DNA from: an uncultured Sphingosinicella sp. | GTDB taxonomy: Bacteria > Pseudomonadota > Alphaproteobacteria > Sphingomonadales > Sphingomonadaceae | Length of the DNA stretch: 15,754 bases | Reading direction: 5' to 3' | Assembly: GCA_946886275.1 (NCBI GenBank) | Contig: CAMPIH010000036.1 | Location: 1-15,754, forward strand | In this document: piece after piece, positions 6,703 to 14,164 of the stretch | Position numbering within the stretch: the stretch's first letter is position 1 | Layout: every line of letters begins with the position of its first letter | The notes under the pieces: generated by a model | What the model was told of the DNA's origin: nothing | The model's database searches: none | What the model saw: only the letters and a program-made list of their open reading frames with translations | Made by a program: the position numbers and the translations under genes

Positions 6703-7494
6703 CTAGAACGAGGTTCGGCCATATTCCTGGCGGTAGAAAGGATGGGACGAGGACAGCCCGCCGTCGACGACGAGCGCGTGGCCGTTGACGTAGCTCGACT
6801 CGTCCGAGGCGAGGAACAAAGCCGCGCTTGCGATCTCGTCGGGTTCGCCGCCGCGTTTCATCGGGTTGAGGTGGCCGATCTGGTCCTCCTTTCCGGCGGC
6901 TCGCGCCATTTCGTAGAGCGGCTTGGTCATTCCGGTCTCGATCAGCCCGGGGCAGATGGCGTTGACGCGCGTGTTGGATCCGCACAATTGGGTGGCGGCG
7001 ACCTGCACCAGCCGGATCACGCCCGCCTTGCTCGCCGAATAGGCCGGGCCGCCGGCGCCGGCGCGAAGCCCTGCCACCGACGCGGTGCAGATGATCGAGC
7101 CCCCGCCACGTTCCTTCATCGCCGGCGCCGAATGCTTGATGGCGAGAAAGGGCCCGATCAGATTGACCCGCAATATCTCCTGCCAGTCCTCGGGGCTCTG
7201 CTCGAAGATGGAGGCGAGGCCGCCGGAAATGCCGGCATTGGCGAAGAAGATGTCGAGACCACCGAAATGCACGCTGGCGGCGCTGACGAGGCCCTGCACG
7301 TCCTGCTCCAGTCCGGCATCGGCGCCGACCCAATAGGCATTCTCGCCGATCAGGTCGGCGGTTTCCTCGGCGCCATTGAGATCGGCAATGACGACCTTGG
7401 CGCCTTCGGCGGCGAACCGCCGTGCCGTCGCTCGGCCGATTCCCGATCCTGCGCCGGTGACGATCGCGACCTTGCCTTCTAGCCTGCCTGCCAT
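6703..7494 (-). CDS. SDR family NAD(P)-dependent oxidoreductase (classical)
   Basis: A 263-residue classical short-chain dehydrogenase. Cofactor motif TGAGSGIG lies at 13-20, NAG near 86-88 and Asn111 in the VNLIG segment. The catalytic Ser139, Tyr152 and Lys156 appear as TASVAG and YSASK. The C-terminal part shows the family's [10 protein letters not shown] and [11 protein letters not shown]. An Asp at the end of the second strand (VVIADLNG) favours NAD over NADP. It probably oxidises a secondary alcohol or hydroxyacyl intermediate of the pathway served by its neighbours; the substrate cannot be read from sequence. The start is the ATG at 7494, with GAGG 9 nt upstream; a TTG at 7509 in the same frame overlaps that ribosome site and is rejected. 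It sits between a second SDR gene (46-nt gap) and the bifunctional beta-oxidation gene. Confidence 0.9.
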   Translation of the reverse strand: MAGRLEGKVAIVTGAGSGIGRATARRFAAEGAKVVIADLNGAEETADLIGENAYWVGADAGLEQDVQGLVSAASVHFGGLDIFFANAGISGGLASIFEQSPEDWQEILRVNLIGPFLAIKHSAPAMKERGGGSIICTASVAGLRAGAGGPAYSASKAGVIRLVQVAATQLCGSNTRVNAICPGLIETGMTKPLYEMARAAGKEDQIGHLNPMKRGGEPDEIASAALFLASDESSYVNGHALVVDGGLSSSHPFYRQEYGRTSF

Positions 7495-7540
7495 TCCTTG
7501 CCCCCTCAACGCTCTCTCCCTCGGGAAAGGATCATGTCAT

Positions 7541-8317
7541 TCAAAGTCCGACCCCGATGGTGCTTCCGCCGTCCACGACGATCGCCTGGCCGGTCATGAA
7601 GGTGGAGGCGCGCGAGGCGAGGAAAACGGCCGCGCCGGCGATTTCCTCCGGCTCGCCGATCCGCTGCATCGGCGTGTGCATCGTCACCAGCTGCAGGGTC
7701 TGCGGATTCTCCCAGAGGGCGCGGGCGAAGTCGGTCCTGATCAGGCCCGGCGCGATGCAATTGACTCGCACCTGGCTGGGTCCGAACTCGGCGGCGAGGT
7801 TTCGAGCGAGCTGGAAATCCGCCGCCTTGGAGATGTTGTAGGCGCCGATCACCCCGGACGCCTTGAGTCCGCCGATCGAGCTGACGATGATGATCGAGCC
7901 GTCCCGCCGCTCGATCATGTCGGGCGCGGCCATCTGGATCAGCCAGTGATTGGCGATGACATTATTCTCGAGGATCTTCCGGAACTGATCGTCGCTGATC
8001 CCGCCCATCGGCCCGTAATAGGGATTGGAGGCGGCGTTGCAGACGAGGATGTCGATCTTGCCGAGCTGGCGCCGCGTTTCGTCGACGAGATTCTGAAGCT
8101 CGGCCTTGGAAGAGATATTGGCTGGAACGACGATCGCCCGGCCGGCGCCGTGCCTGGCGTTGATCGCCTCCGCCGCTTCCGCGCAGGCGTCCGCCTTGCG
8201 CGACGAGATGACGACGCTGGCGCCCTGGTCGGCCATCGCCTCCGCGATCGCCCGCCCGATGCCGCGTGAGCTCCCGGTAATGACGGCGACCTTGCCGGTC
8301 AGATCGAACAGCGACAT
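7541..8317 (-). CDS. SDR family oxidoreductase (classical)
   Basis: A 258-residue classical short-chain dehydrogenase, distinct from the next gene in the cluster. It shows TGSSRGIG for the cofactor, [10 protein letters not shown] in place of the usual [14 protein letters not shown] with the structural Asn, and a Ser...YNISK catalytic set ([20 protein letters not shown]). The end carries [11 protein letters not shown] and [10 protein letters not shown]. Arg in SSRKAD after the second strand suggests NADP use. The region resembles proteins related to DHRS4-type carbonyl reductases; this likeness is from memory. Start: ATG at 8317, because AAGGAG lies 5 nt upstream. The GTG at 8323 overlaps that site. 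Only 20 nt separate it from the stop of the zinc alcohol dehydrogenase, so the two are almost certainly co-transcribed. Confidence 0.9.
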   Translation of the reverse strand: MSLFDLTGKVAVITGSSRGIGRAIAEAMADQGASVVISSRKADACAEAAEAINARHGAGRAIVVPANISSKAELQNLVDETRRQLGKIDILVCNAASNPYYGPMGGISDDQFRKILENNVIANHWLIQMAAPDMIERRDGSIIIVSSIGGLKASGVIGAYNISKAADFQLARNLAAEFGPSQVRVNCIAPGLIRTDFARALWENPQTLQLVTMHTPMQRIGEPEEIAGAAVFLASRASTFMTGQAIVVDGGSTIGVGL

Positions 8318-8337
8318 CTTCACTCCTTCATGGCTTG

Positions 8338-9420
8338 CTAGTCGAACATGATCACCGATCGGGCCGAGTCGCCGATCCGCAATCTCTCCATGGCCTGGTT
8401 GACCTCGCCGAGGCCGATGCGCTCCGCCACCAGGCTATCGAGATCGAGCCGCCCGGCAAGGTAGAAGTCCACCAGCCGCGGGATGTCGATCGGGAAGCGG
8501 TTCGATCCCATCAGCGAACCCTGCAGTCTTTTCTCCGCCAGGAGGTCCATCGCATGCATTCCGACCTTCTCGTTCAACGGCATCATCCCGACGATGGTCG
8601 CCGTGCCGCCGCGCCTGAGCAAGGCGAGGGCCAGTTCACCGGTGGCGATCCGCCCGACCGCCTCGATGGCGTGGTGGACCCCGCCTCGGGTCAGCTCGAC
8701 GATCTTTTCGCGGAGCGCCGGGTCGGCCGAATCGAAGCTGTCGGTCGCCCCGACCCGTTCCGCCAGCGATCGCTTGGCCGCGATCGGATCGATGGCGATG
8801 ATCCGATCGGCGCCCGCAATCCGTGCCGCGTTGATCGCTGCAAGCCCGATTCCGCCGCACCCGATCACGGCGACGTCCTCGCCCGGCCGGACCCCGGCGC
8901 TGTTGAAGATCGCTCCGGCTCCGGTCACGACGGCGCAGCCCATCAGCGCAGCGCGGTCGAACGGCATGTCCGGATCGACGACGACGGCGCCATTTTCATG
9001 GACGAGGAGAAGCTCGGCATAGCCGCCGACGTTGAGGAGCTGGTGGACGGGAGCACCGCCGAGGGTCAGCCGAGCGCCGTCCACCGCTTTGCGTTTCGTC
9101 GAGGGATCGACGCACAGCGCGAGCCGCCCGGAAAGGCAATATTCGCAGCGGCCGCAGAAATTGGAGAAGCAGGTGACGACATGGTCGCCGGGCTTCATCG
9201 CGGTGACGTCGGCGCCGACGGCTTCGACGACGCCCGCGGCTTCATGGCCGGGGATTGCCGGTAGCGGCGTCGGATAGGCGCCGTCGACGAAATGCAGGTC
9301 GGAATGACAGGCCCCGCAGGCGCGGGTTCTTATCAGCACCTCGCGCGGACCGGGACTGGCGACCGCGACCTCTTCGATCGAAAGCGCCGTTTTCGGCGCG
9401 TGCAGGACGGCGGCCCTCAA
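8338..9420 (-). CDS. zinc-dependent alcohol dehydrogenase (class III-like MDR)
   Basis: A 360-residue medium-chain alcohol dehydrogenase. Catalytic zinc ligands are Cys38 (CHSD), His59 (GHEAAGVV) and Cys162 (GCAVVTG). The structural zinc lobe is complete with Cys89, Cys92, Cys95 and Cys103 in the normal 3-3-8 spacing. The Rossmann motif GCGGIG (187-192) is followed by Asp211, which favours NAD. The closest style is the class III / NDMA-dependent ADH group that oxidises primary or allylic alcohols; substrate unknown. The start is TTG at 9420: an in-frame stop lies five codons upstream, and the N-terminus MRAAVL is exactly what the family shows. AAGAGG about 7 nt upstream serves as the ribosome site. 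It follows the acyl-CoA dehydrogenase gene after a 78-nt gap with paired hairpins and precedes an SDR gene by 20 nt. Confidence 0.93.
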   Translation of the reverse strand: MRAAVLHAPKTALSIEEVAVASPGPREVLIRTRACGACHSDLHFVDGAYPTPLPAIPGHEAAGVVEAVGADVTAMKPGDHVVTCFSNFCGRCEYCLSGRLALCVDPSTKRKAVDGARLTLGGAPVHQLLNVGGYAELLLVHENGAVVVDPDMPFDRAALMGCAVVTGAGAIFNSAGVRPGEDVAVIGCGGIGLAAINAARIAGADRIIAIDPIAAKRSLAERVGATDSFDSADPALREKIVELTRGGVHHAIEAVGRIATGELALALLRRGGTATIVGMMPLNEKVGMHAMDLLAEKRLQGSLMGSNRFPIDIPRLVDFYLAGRLDLDSLVAERIGLGEVNQAMERLRIGDSARSVIMFD

Positions 9421-9436
9421 CCTCGTTCCTCTTCAT

Positions 9437-9491
9437 GCCGGCGGAAGTCGGCACGTCGCCCCACGTCCCGCGCGCTCCGGCTTCCGCCGGG
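9437..9491. repeat. paired inverted hairpins with GGAA loops (REP/BIME-like)
   Basis: Two GC-rich hairpins face each other in the 78-nt gap between two cluster genes. On the plus strand TGCCGGC-GGAA-GTCGGCA (9437-9454) has a 7-bp stem with one wobble. On the minus strand CCGGC-GGAA-GCCGG (9490-9477) has a 5-bp stem with the same GNRA-type loop. Together they also form one long stem, CCGGCGGAAG (9438-9447) with CTTCCGCCGG (9481-9490). This is the architecture of a dispersed REP pair; other copies in the genome cannot be checked here. Confidence 0.5.
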
Positions 9492-9498
9492 AAGAGGC

Positions 9499-10737
9499 TC
9501 AGGGCGCATGCCTGGCATATTCGAGCCTGGCGATCGCCCGGGCGTGCACTTCGTCCGGACCGTCCGCCAGCCTCAGCGTGCGGATTCCGGCGTAGTTCTT
9601 GGCGAGCTCGAAATCCTGGGAGACTCCGGCGCCGCCATGAGCCTGGATGGCATCGTCGATGATCCTCAGAGCCATGTTCGGGGCATGGACCTTGATCATC
9701 GCGATCTCGCCCGCCGCTGCCTTGTTGCCGGCCTTGTCCATCATGTCCGCCGCTTTCAGGCACAGCAGGCGCGAACATTCGATGTCGATTCTCGCCGCCG
9801 CGATCCTCTCTTCCCAGACGCTGTGCGCGGAAAGTGGCTTGCCGAAGGCGACCCGCGACTGGAGCCTCTTCACCATCGCCGCCAGCGCCTCCTCGGCGAC
9901 TCCGACGGTGCGCATGCAGTGGTGGATCCTGCCGGGACCCAGTCGGCCCTGGGCGATCTCGAAACCGCGGCCTTCGCCGAGCAGCATGTTCGAGGCCGGC
10001 ACCCGAACGTCCTTCAGCTCGACCTCCATATGGCCGTGCGGCGCATCGTCATAGCCGAACACGGTCAGCGCCCGCTCGACCGTCACGCCGGGCGCGTCGA
10101 GCGGCATCAGGACCATCGACTGCTGCTGGTGCTTCTGTCCCTCCGGGTCGGTCTTGCCCATGACGATCGCCACCTTGCAGCGCGGATCGCCGGCGCCGGA
10201 CGACCACCATTTGCGGCCGTTGATGACATAGTCGTTGCCGTCGCGTCTGATCTCGCACTGGATGTTGGTGGCGTCGGACGAGGCGACGCCGGGCTCGGTC
10301 ATCAGGAAGGCGGAGCGGATCTCGCCGTTCATCAATGGCCTCAGCCACGCCTCCTTCTGCTCGCGCGTGCCGTAGCGGTGGAGCACTTCCATATTGCCGG
10401 TGTCGGGCGCCGAGCAGTTGAAGACTTCCGAGGCCCAGCCGATCCGGCCCATTTCCTCGGCGCAAAGCGCATATTCGAGATTGGTGAGCTGGGTCCCCTC
10501 GAAGGCGAAACTCTCGTCGACGTGGCGAAGAGCCTGTCCCGGCGGCATGAACAGGTTCCACAGCCCGGCCTCCTTGGCGTCCGGCTTGAGTTCCTCGATG
10601 ACCTCGATCGGTTGCCAGCGGTCGCCGGCGGCAAGTTGCGACTTGTAGTCGTGCTGACGCCGCCGAATCCGAGTCTCGACGAAGTCGCGCACTCGGTCGC
10701 GATAGAATCGTTCGCGTTCCGTAAGGTCAAAATCCAT
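9499..10737 (-). CDS. acyl-CoA dehydrogenase, ACAD10/11-like
   Basis: A 412-residue FAD-dependent acyl-CoA dehydrogenase that introduces the alpha,beta double bond into acyl-CoA and passes electrons to ETF. Visible landmarks: [16 protein letters not shown] (FAD/substrate binding, 145-159), [16 protein letters not shown] (172-187), [11 protein letters not shown], the [23 protein letters not shown] helix region, and [13 protein letters not shown] (364-375). The C-terminal loop ADGPDEVH (391-398) replaces the YEGT loop of ordinary acyl-CoA dehydrogenases. By alignment Asp392 stands where the catalytic Glu would be, as in the ACAD10/ACAD11 group. The start is the ATG at 10737 ([11 protein letters not shown]); the open frame extends further upstream but that part has no family resemblance. 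The ribosome site is weak. It is the first gene of the minus-strand cluster and diverges from the KaiC-like gene. Confidence 0.93.
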   Translation of the reverse strand: MDFDLTERERFYRDRVRDFVETRIRRRQHDYKSQLAAGDRWQPIEVIEELKPDAKEAGLWNLFMPPGQALRHVDESFAFEGTQLTNLEYALCAEEMGRIGWASEVFNCSAPDTGNMEVLHRYGTREQKEAWLRPLMNGEIRSAFLMTEPGVASSDATNIQCEIRRDGNDYVINGRKWWSSGAGDPRCKVAIVMGKTDPEGQKHQQQSMVLMPLDAPGVTVERALTVFGYDDAPHGHMEVELKDVRVPASNMLLGEGRGFEIAQGRLGPGRIHHCMRTVGVAEEALAAMVKRLQSRVAFGKPLSAHSVWEERIAAARIDIECSRLLCLKAADMMDKAGNKAAAGEIAMIKVHAPNMALRIIDDAIQAHGGAGVSQDFELAKNYAGIRTLRLADGPDEVHARAIARLEYARHAP

Positions 10738-10991
10738 TCGGCCTGTGTCCCACTTCGGATGGTGAGGCGACGCTGCCAGAAACGGCGGTTTCGCGCCAGT
10801 CGAGACGCCGCGGCAGACGCGTTTGCGAGGGATTGATCGAGATTGTTGGCTCGGTCCGCAGGTCTGCGGCATGAGAGCTTCAGCGCGGGTGGAAGGCTGG
10901 GATAATTGCGCAGGCGCAACGCTTTGCCAGCATGCGCGTTCAAGTCGGCTCAATCCAGGTTAGGAAAGTATTTTAGGTGGCAAGGGACGAA
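10738..10991. other. divergent intergenic region of about 250 nt
   Basis: This region lies between the acyl-CoA dehydrogenase and KaiC-like starts. It contains no gene I can support. It holds the TTGCGC/GCGCAA dyad (10906-10919), a CCGCA-GGTC-TGCGG hairpin at 10856-10869, and the ribosome sites of the KaiC-like gene. No sigma-70 promoter with two good hexamers is visible in either direction. GATAAT at 10901-10906 could be a plus-strand -10 without a good -35. A long in-frame extension of the acyl-CoA dehydrogenase runs through most of it but looks noncoding. Confidence 0.5.
10906..10919. promoter_or_regulatory. perfect 14-bp dyad, possible operator
   Basis: TTGCGC (10906-10911) and GCGCAA (10914-10919) are perfectly symmetric around AG. 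The site lies between two divergent units, 72 nt before the KaiC-like ATG and about 170 nt before the acyl-CoA dehydrogenase ATG. It overlaps weak -10-like sequences (GATAAT on plus, AATTAT on minus). It is the size of a TetR- or Xre-family operator. The binding protein is unknown. Confidence 0.3.
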
Positions 10992-12476
10992 ATGGAATCG
11001 GCGGGAAAGGCGGCACTCGGGATTGATGGGCTTGATCACATCGTCGCTGGCGGCCTGGCGCGCGGCCGACTTTTCCTGCTCGAAGGCAGCCCGGGCACCG
11101 GCAAGACGACGGTGGCGACGCAATTTCTCCTCGCCGGTGCCGCGGCGGGCGAACGGGGATTGTATATCACCCTGTCCGAAACCGAGGACGAGCTTCGCGC
11201 CGGAGCGGCTTCTCATGGCTGGTCTCTCGATGGCTTCGACATATTCGAGCTGATTCCGCCGGAGAGCCTGCTCGACGAGGAGCAGCAGCAGAGCCTGCTT
11301 TATTCGTCCGATCTGGAACTGGGGGAGACGACCAAGCGGATCCTCGAGTCCGTGGAGCGGCTGAAGCCCGATCGAATCGTCCTCGACAGCCTGTCAGAGA
11401 TCCGCCTCCTCGCCCAGAGCTCGTTGCGCTACCGGCGGCAGATCCTGGCTCTGAAGCACTTTTTCGTCCGCCACGGAGCGACGGTGCTGATGCTCGACGA
11501 TCTCACCGCCGAGAGCGAAGACCGGACCATGCACAGCATCGCCCATGGCGTTATCCGTCTCCAGGAGCTGTCGCCTGATTACGGCTCCGAGCGACGCCGC
11601 CTGAAGGTCCAGAAATATCGCGGGTTGCGCTATCGCGGCGGCTATCACGACTTCGTCATCGATACCGGCGGAATTCGCGTCTTCCCGCGGCTGGTGTCAG
11701 CTGAGCATAGACGCGATGTCAAACGTGATATCCTCAAGTCGGAATCCAAGGAGCTGAACGCGCTACTCGGGGGCGGCGTCGAGCGCGGGTCGAGCGTCCT
11801 GATCCTCGGCCCGGCCGGTACCGGCAAGTCACTTCTTGCACTCACCTTCATCGCCGGCGCGATCCATCGGGGAGAGCGGGCAGCGATGTTCGTCTTCGAC
11901 GAGGAGCTGGGGCTGCTCGTCGACCGGGCGAAGCCGCTCGGTGTCGATCTCCAATCGATGGTCGACAATCGCCAGCTCATCATCGAGCAGGTCGATGCCG
12001 CCGAGCTTTCGCCAGGAGAGTTCTCGCAGCGTGTGAGAAGCTGTGTCGAAGAGCATCAGGCACGTACGGTAGTGATCGACAGCCTGAACGGATTCCAGGC
12101 GGCCATGCCGGAGGAACAGTCGCTGATCCTCCACATGCATGAGCTCCTGCAATATCTGAACCGCCAGGGCGCTTCGACATTCCTGACCGTGGCTCAGCAT
12201 GGCCTTGTCGGCGACATGAAGTCGCCCGTCGACGTCACCTATTTGGCCGATACGGTTATCCTGCTGCGCTATTTCGAGGCGATTGGGCGAGTCCGCCGCG
12301 CCATCTCGGTCGTCAAGAAAAGAACCGGCATGCACGAGGACACGATCCGGGAGTTCCGGATCGGCAAGAACGGCATCAGGATCGGCGAGCCGCTGACCAG
12401 TTTTCACGGTGTCCTTCGCGGCGTGCCGACCATGGTCGGTGAAACCCAGACCTTGCTGGAGCCCGATCCCGCTTGA
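10992..12476 (+). CDS. KaiC-like double RecA-domain ATPase
   Basis: A 494-residue cytosolic ATPase with two KaiC domains. Domain 1 (about 8-240) has Walker A GSPGTGKTT (Lys38) and Walker B IVLDSLSE (Asp132). Domain 2 (about 245-480) has GPAGTGKS (Lys279) and VVIDSLNG (Asp363). Length is close to cyanobacterial KaiC (519). At the KaiC phosphorylation pair Ser431/Thr432 this protein has Thr416/Tyr417 (DVTYLADTV), by alignment to DTIIMLQY. The first-domain Glu-Glu pair reads Ser-Glu (LSETED) and the second Asp-Glu (FDEEL). Clock function is therefore doubtful; a stress or signalling role, as for other proteobacterial KaiC-like proteins, is more likely. Start: ATG at 10992 with AAGGGA upstream. 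A GTG at 10977 with AGGAAAG 8 nt upstream is a real alternative adding five residues. The stop overlaps the next gene by 4 nt. No kaiA or kaiB is present. Confidence 0.9.
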   Translation: MESAGKAALGIDGLDHIVAGGLARGRLFLLEGSPGTGKTTVATQFLLAGAAAGERGLYITLSETEDELRAGAASHGWSLDGFDIFELIPPESLLDEEQQQSLLYSSDLELGETTKRILESVERLKPDRIVLDSLSEIRLLAQSSLRYRRQILALKHFFVRHGATVLMLDDLTAESEDRTMHSIAHGVIRLQELSPDYGSERRRLKVQKYRGLRYRGGYHDFVIDTGGIRVFPRLVSAEHRRDVKRDILKSESKELNALLGGGVERGSSVLILGPAGTGKSLLALTFIAGAIHRGERAAMFVFDEELGLLVDRAKPLGVDLQSMVDNRQLIIEQVDAAELSPGEFSQRVRSCVEEHQARTVVIDSLNGFQAAMPEEQSLILHMHELLQYLNRQGASTFLTVAQHGLVGDMKSPVDVTYLADTVILLRYFEAIGRVRRAISVVKKRTGMHEDTIREFRIGKNGIRIGEPLTSFHGVLRGVPTMVGETQTLLEPDPA

Positions 12477-14131
12477 CCCACGTATCCGAACGCGCACTCA
12501 TCCTTGCGCCACAGGGACGGGATTCCCAGGTGGCCGCGGCGATGCTGGTCGAAGCCGGGATCGAGAATTCGATCTGCCGCGACGTCGACGAGCTCGTCCG
12601 CGAAATGGGGGTCGGCGCCGGCTTCGGATTGATCACCGAGGAAGCATTGGTGACGTCGGATCTTCATCCGCTGGCCGACTGGCTCGGCGGCCAGCCCGAA
12701 TGGTCCGACTTTCCGTTCGTCCTGCTCACCCATCGAAGCGGCGGTCTCGAGCGTAACCCGGTGGCAGGGAGGCTCTTGCGCACCCTCGGCAACGTAACCT
12801 TCCTGGAACGCCCGTTTCACCCGACGACCTTGATCAGCCTGGCCCAGTCGGCGCTTCGGGCGCGCCGGCGCCAATATGACGCCCGAGCGAGGCTATTGGA
12901 GCTTCGCGATCTCGCCGCCGATCTCGAACGCCGGGTCGAGGATCGGACGGCGGATCGGCAGCGCGCGCTCGCCCAGCTCCATGAAGCCCAGAAGCTCGAG
13001 ACCCTGGGCCAGCTCACCGGCGGGGTCGCCCATGATTTCAACAATCTGCTGACCCCGATCGTCGGTGCGCTCGACCTGCTGCAGCGCAAGATCGCCGGCT
13101 CGGACCCACGGACGGAACGCCTGGTGGTGAATGCGCTGCAATCGGCCAGTCGGGCCACGTTGCTCGTCCAGCGGCTGCTCGGCTTTGCGCGGCGCCAGAC
13201 CCTCAGCACCGGGTCGGTCGACGTGGCGGCCTTGCTCGACGGCATGCATGATCTGCTCGCAAGCTCGGTGGGGCCGATGGTGGAGCTCGTGACCCGACAC
13301 GAAGCGGATCTGCCTCTTGCCCTTGCCGACCCCAATCAGCTCGAGCTCTCGATCCTCAACCTGTGCGTGAACGCCCGTGACGCCATGCCCGAGGGCGGCC
13401 TGCTGACCATCGTCGCGGAGCAGGCCGTGGTCGATCCCGGCACCGATCTCGATCTCAGGCCGGGTCTCTACGTCCGGCTTTCGGTGATCGACACCGGGGT
13501 GGGGATGGACGAGCAGACGCTCGCTCGGGCAGTCGAGCCGTTCTTCTCGACGAAGGAAACCGGTCGTGGGACCGGGCTTGGTCTGTCGATGGTGCATGGC
13601 CTCGCCGCCCAGCTCGGCGGCGCCTTTGCCTTGAGCAGCACGCCCGGCAAAGGCACTCGCGCCGATCTCTATTTGCCGCTTTCGGGCGCCGCTGCGCCGA
13701 TCGCGGCGCCGCCCAAGCCGCTGCCAAGCCCTCATCCCCTCCGCCCGCTCAACCTCCTGCTCGTCGACGACGAGGAGCTGGTGCGGATAGGCACCGGAGA
13801 AATGCTCCGGGATCACGGCCACCACGTCATCGAGGCCGCCGATGGAAGCCAGGCGCTGGCCCTGCTCGCAGATGGTGCGGCCTTCGACGCGGTCGTCACC
13901 GACTATAAGATGCCGCACATGGATGGTGCGCAGCTGGCGGAACGGATCCGCGCGGTTCGGCCCGATCTGCCGATCCTCCTGATCACAGGCTATACCGGAT
14001 CGACCGACGACTCGCCCGATCTGCCGCGCCTGGCAAAGCCGTTCAGCCAGGCGGATCTGGCCGAAGCGCTCGCCAACATCTCGCCGCAGGATCCCAAGGT
14101 GGTGCGCCTGCCGCGGCGCGACAAAGGCTGA
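12473..14131 (+). CDS. hybrid sensor histidine kinase / response regulator
   Basis: A 552-residue cytosolic signalling protein with no membrane segment. Residues 1-128 resemble a receiver fold without the acidic pocket (ALILAPQGRD ... FPFVLLTHRSGG ... FLERPFHPTTL). A coiled coil (about 138-178) leads to HisKA with His187 in GGVAHDFNNLL. The ATPase domain has the N-box LCVNARDAM (Asn300), DTGVGM (Asp340), FFSTKETG and GTGLGLS (366-372). A Pro-rich linker (407-425) leads to a C-terminal receiver with Asp432-Asp433, phospho-acceptor Asp477 in VVTDYKMP, Thr505 and Lys522. No output domain follows, so phosphotransfer to another protein or feedback is likely. The start is TTG at 12473, overlapping the KaiC-like stop as TTGA, with GGAG 11 nt upstream. 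This implies translational coupling and a shared function with the ATPase. Confidence 0.93.
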   Translation: MTHVSERALILAPQGRDSQVAAAMLVEAGIENSICRDVDELVREMGVGAGFGLITEEALVTSDLHPLADWLGGQPEWSDFPFVLLTHRSGGLERNPVAGRLLRTLGNVTFLERPFHPTTLISLAQSALRARRRQYDARARLLELRDLAADLERRVEDRTADRQRALAQLHEAQKLETLGQLTGGVAHDFNNLLTPIVGALDLLQRKIAGSDPRTERLVVNALQSASRATLLVQRLLGFARRQTLSTGSVDVAALLDGMHDLLASSVGPMVELVTRHEADLPLALADPNQLELSILNLCVNARDAMPEGGLLTIVAEQAVVDPGTDLDLRPGLYVRLSVIDTGVGMDEQTLARAVEPFFSTKETGRGTGLGLSMVHGLAAQLGGAFALSSTPGKGTRADLYLPLSGAAAPIAAPPKPLPSPHPLRPLNLLLVDDEELVRIGTGEMLRDHGHHVIEAADGSQALALLADGAAFDAVVTDYKMPHMDGAQLAERIRAVRPDLPILLITGYTGSTDDSPDLPRLAKPFSQADLAEALANISPQDPKVVRLPRRDKG

Positions 14132-14161
14132 TCGAGGCGTCCAGCGGGCCCGACGGTCGAT
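14131..14161. terminator. imperfect hairpin between convergent genes
   Basis: ATCGA (14131-14135) pairs with TCGAT (14157-14161), and CGTC (14138-14141) pairs with GACG (14152-14155), around a 10-nt GC-rich loop with a small asymmetric bulge. It fills the 33-nt gap between the kinase stop and the acetyltransferase stop. It has no T-tract, so it is only a plausible shared terminator. Confidence 0.3.
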
Positions 14162-14164
14162 GCT

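Noticed and set aside
8335..10836. Long plus-strand frames opposite the alcohol and acyl-CoA dehydrogenase genes
   Set aside because: They are antisense to two clearly identified enzymes and have no recognisable domains.
10901..10926. Possible EcfG promoter before the KaiC-like gene (GGGAT-N16-CGCT)
   Set aside because: Three mismatches to GGAAC/CGTT, including conserved positions; too weak beside the two exact matches found elsewhere.
10925..10945. Possible sigma-54 promoter upstream of the acyl-CoA dehydrogenase (TGGCAAAGCGTTGC on the minus strand)
   Set aside because: Only 9 nt separate GG and GC, where sigma-54 needs 10.
10738..10953. N-terminal extension of the acyl-CoA dehydrogenase by 72 codons
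   Set aside because: The extension has no family resemblance, and [11 protein letters not shown] at 10737 is a normal family N-terminus.
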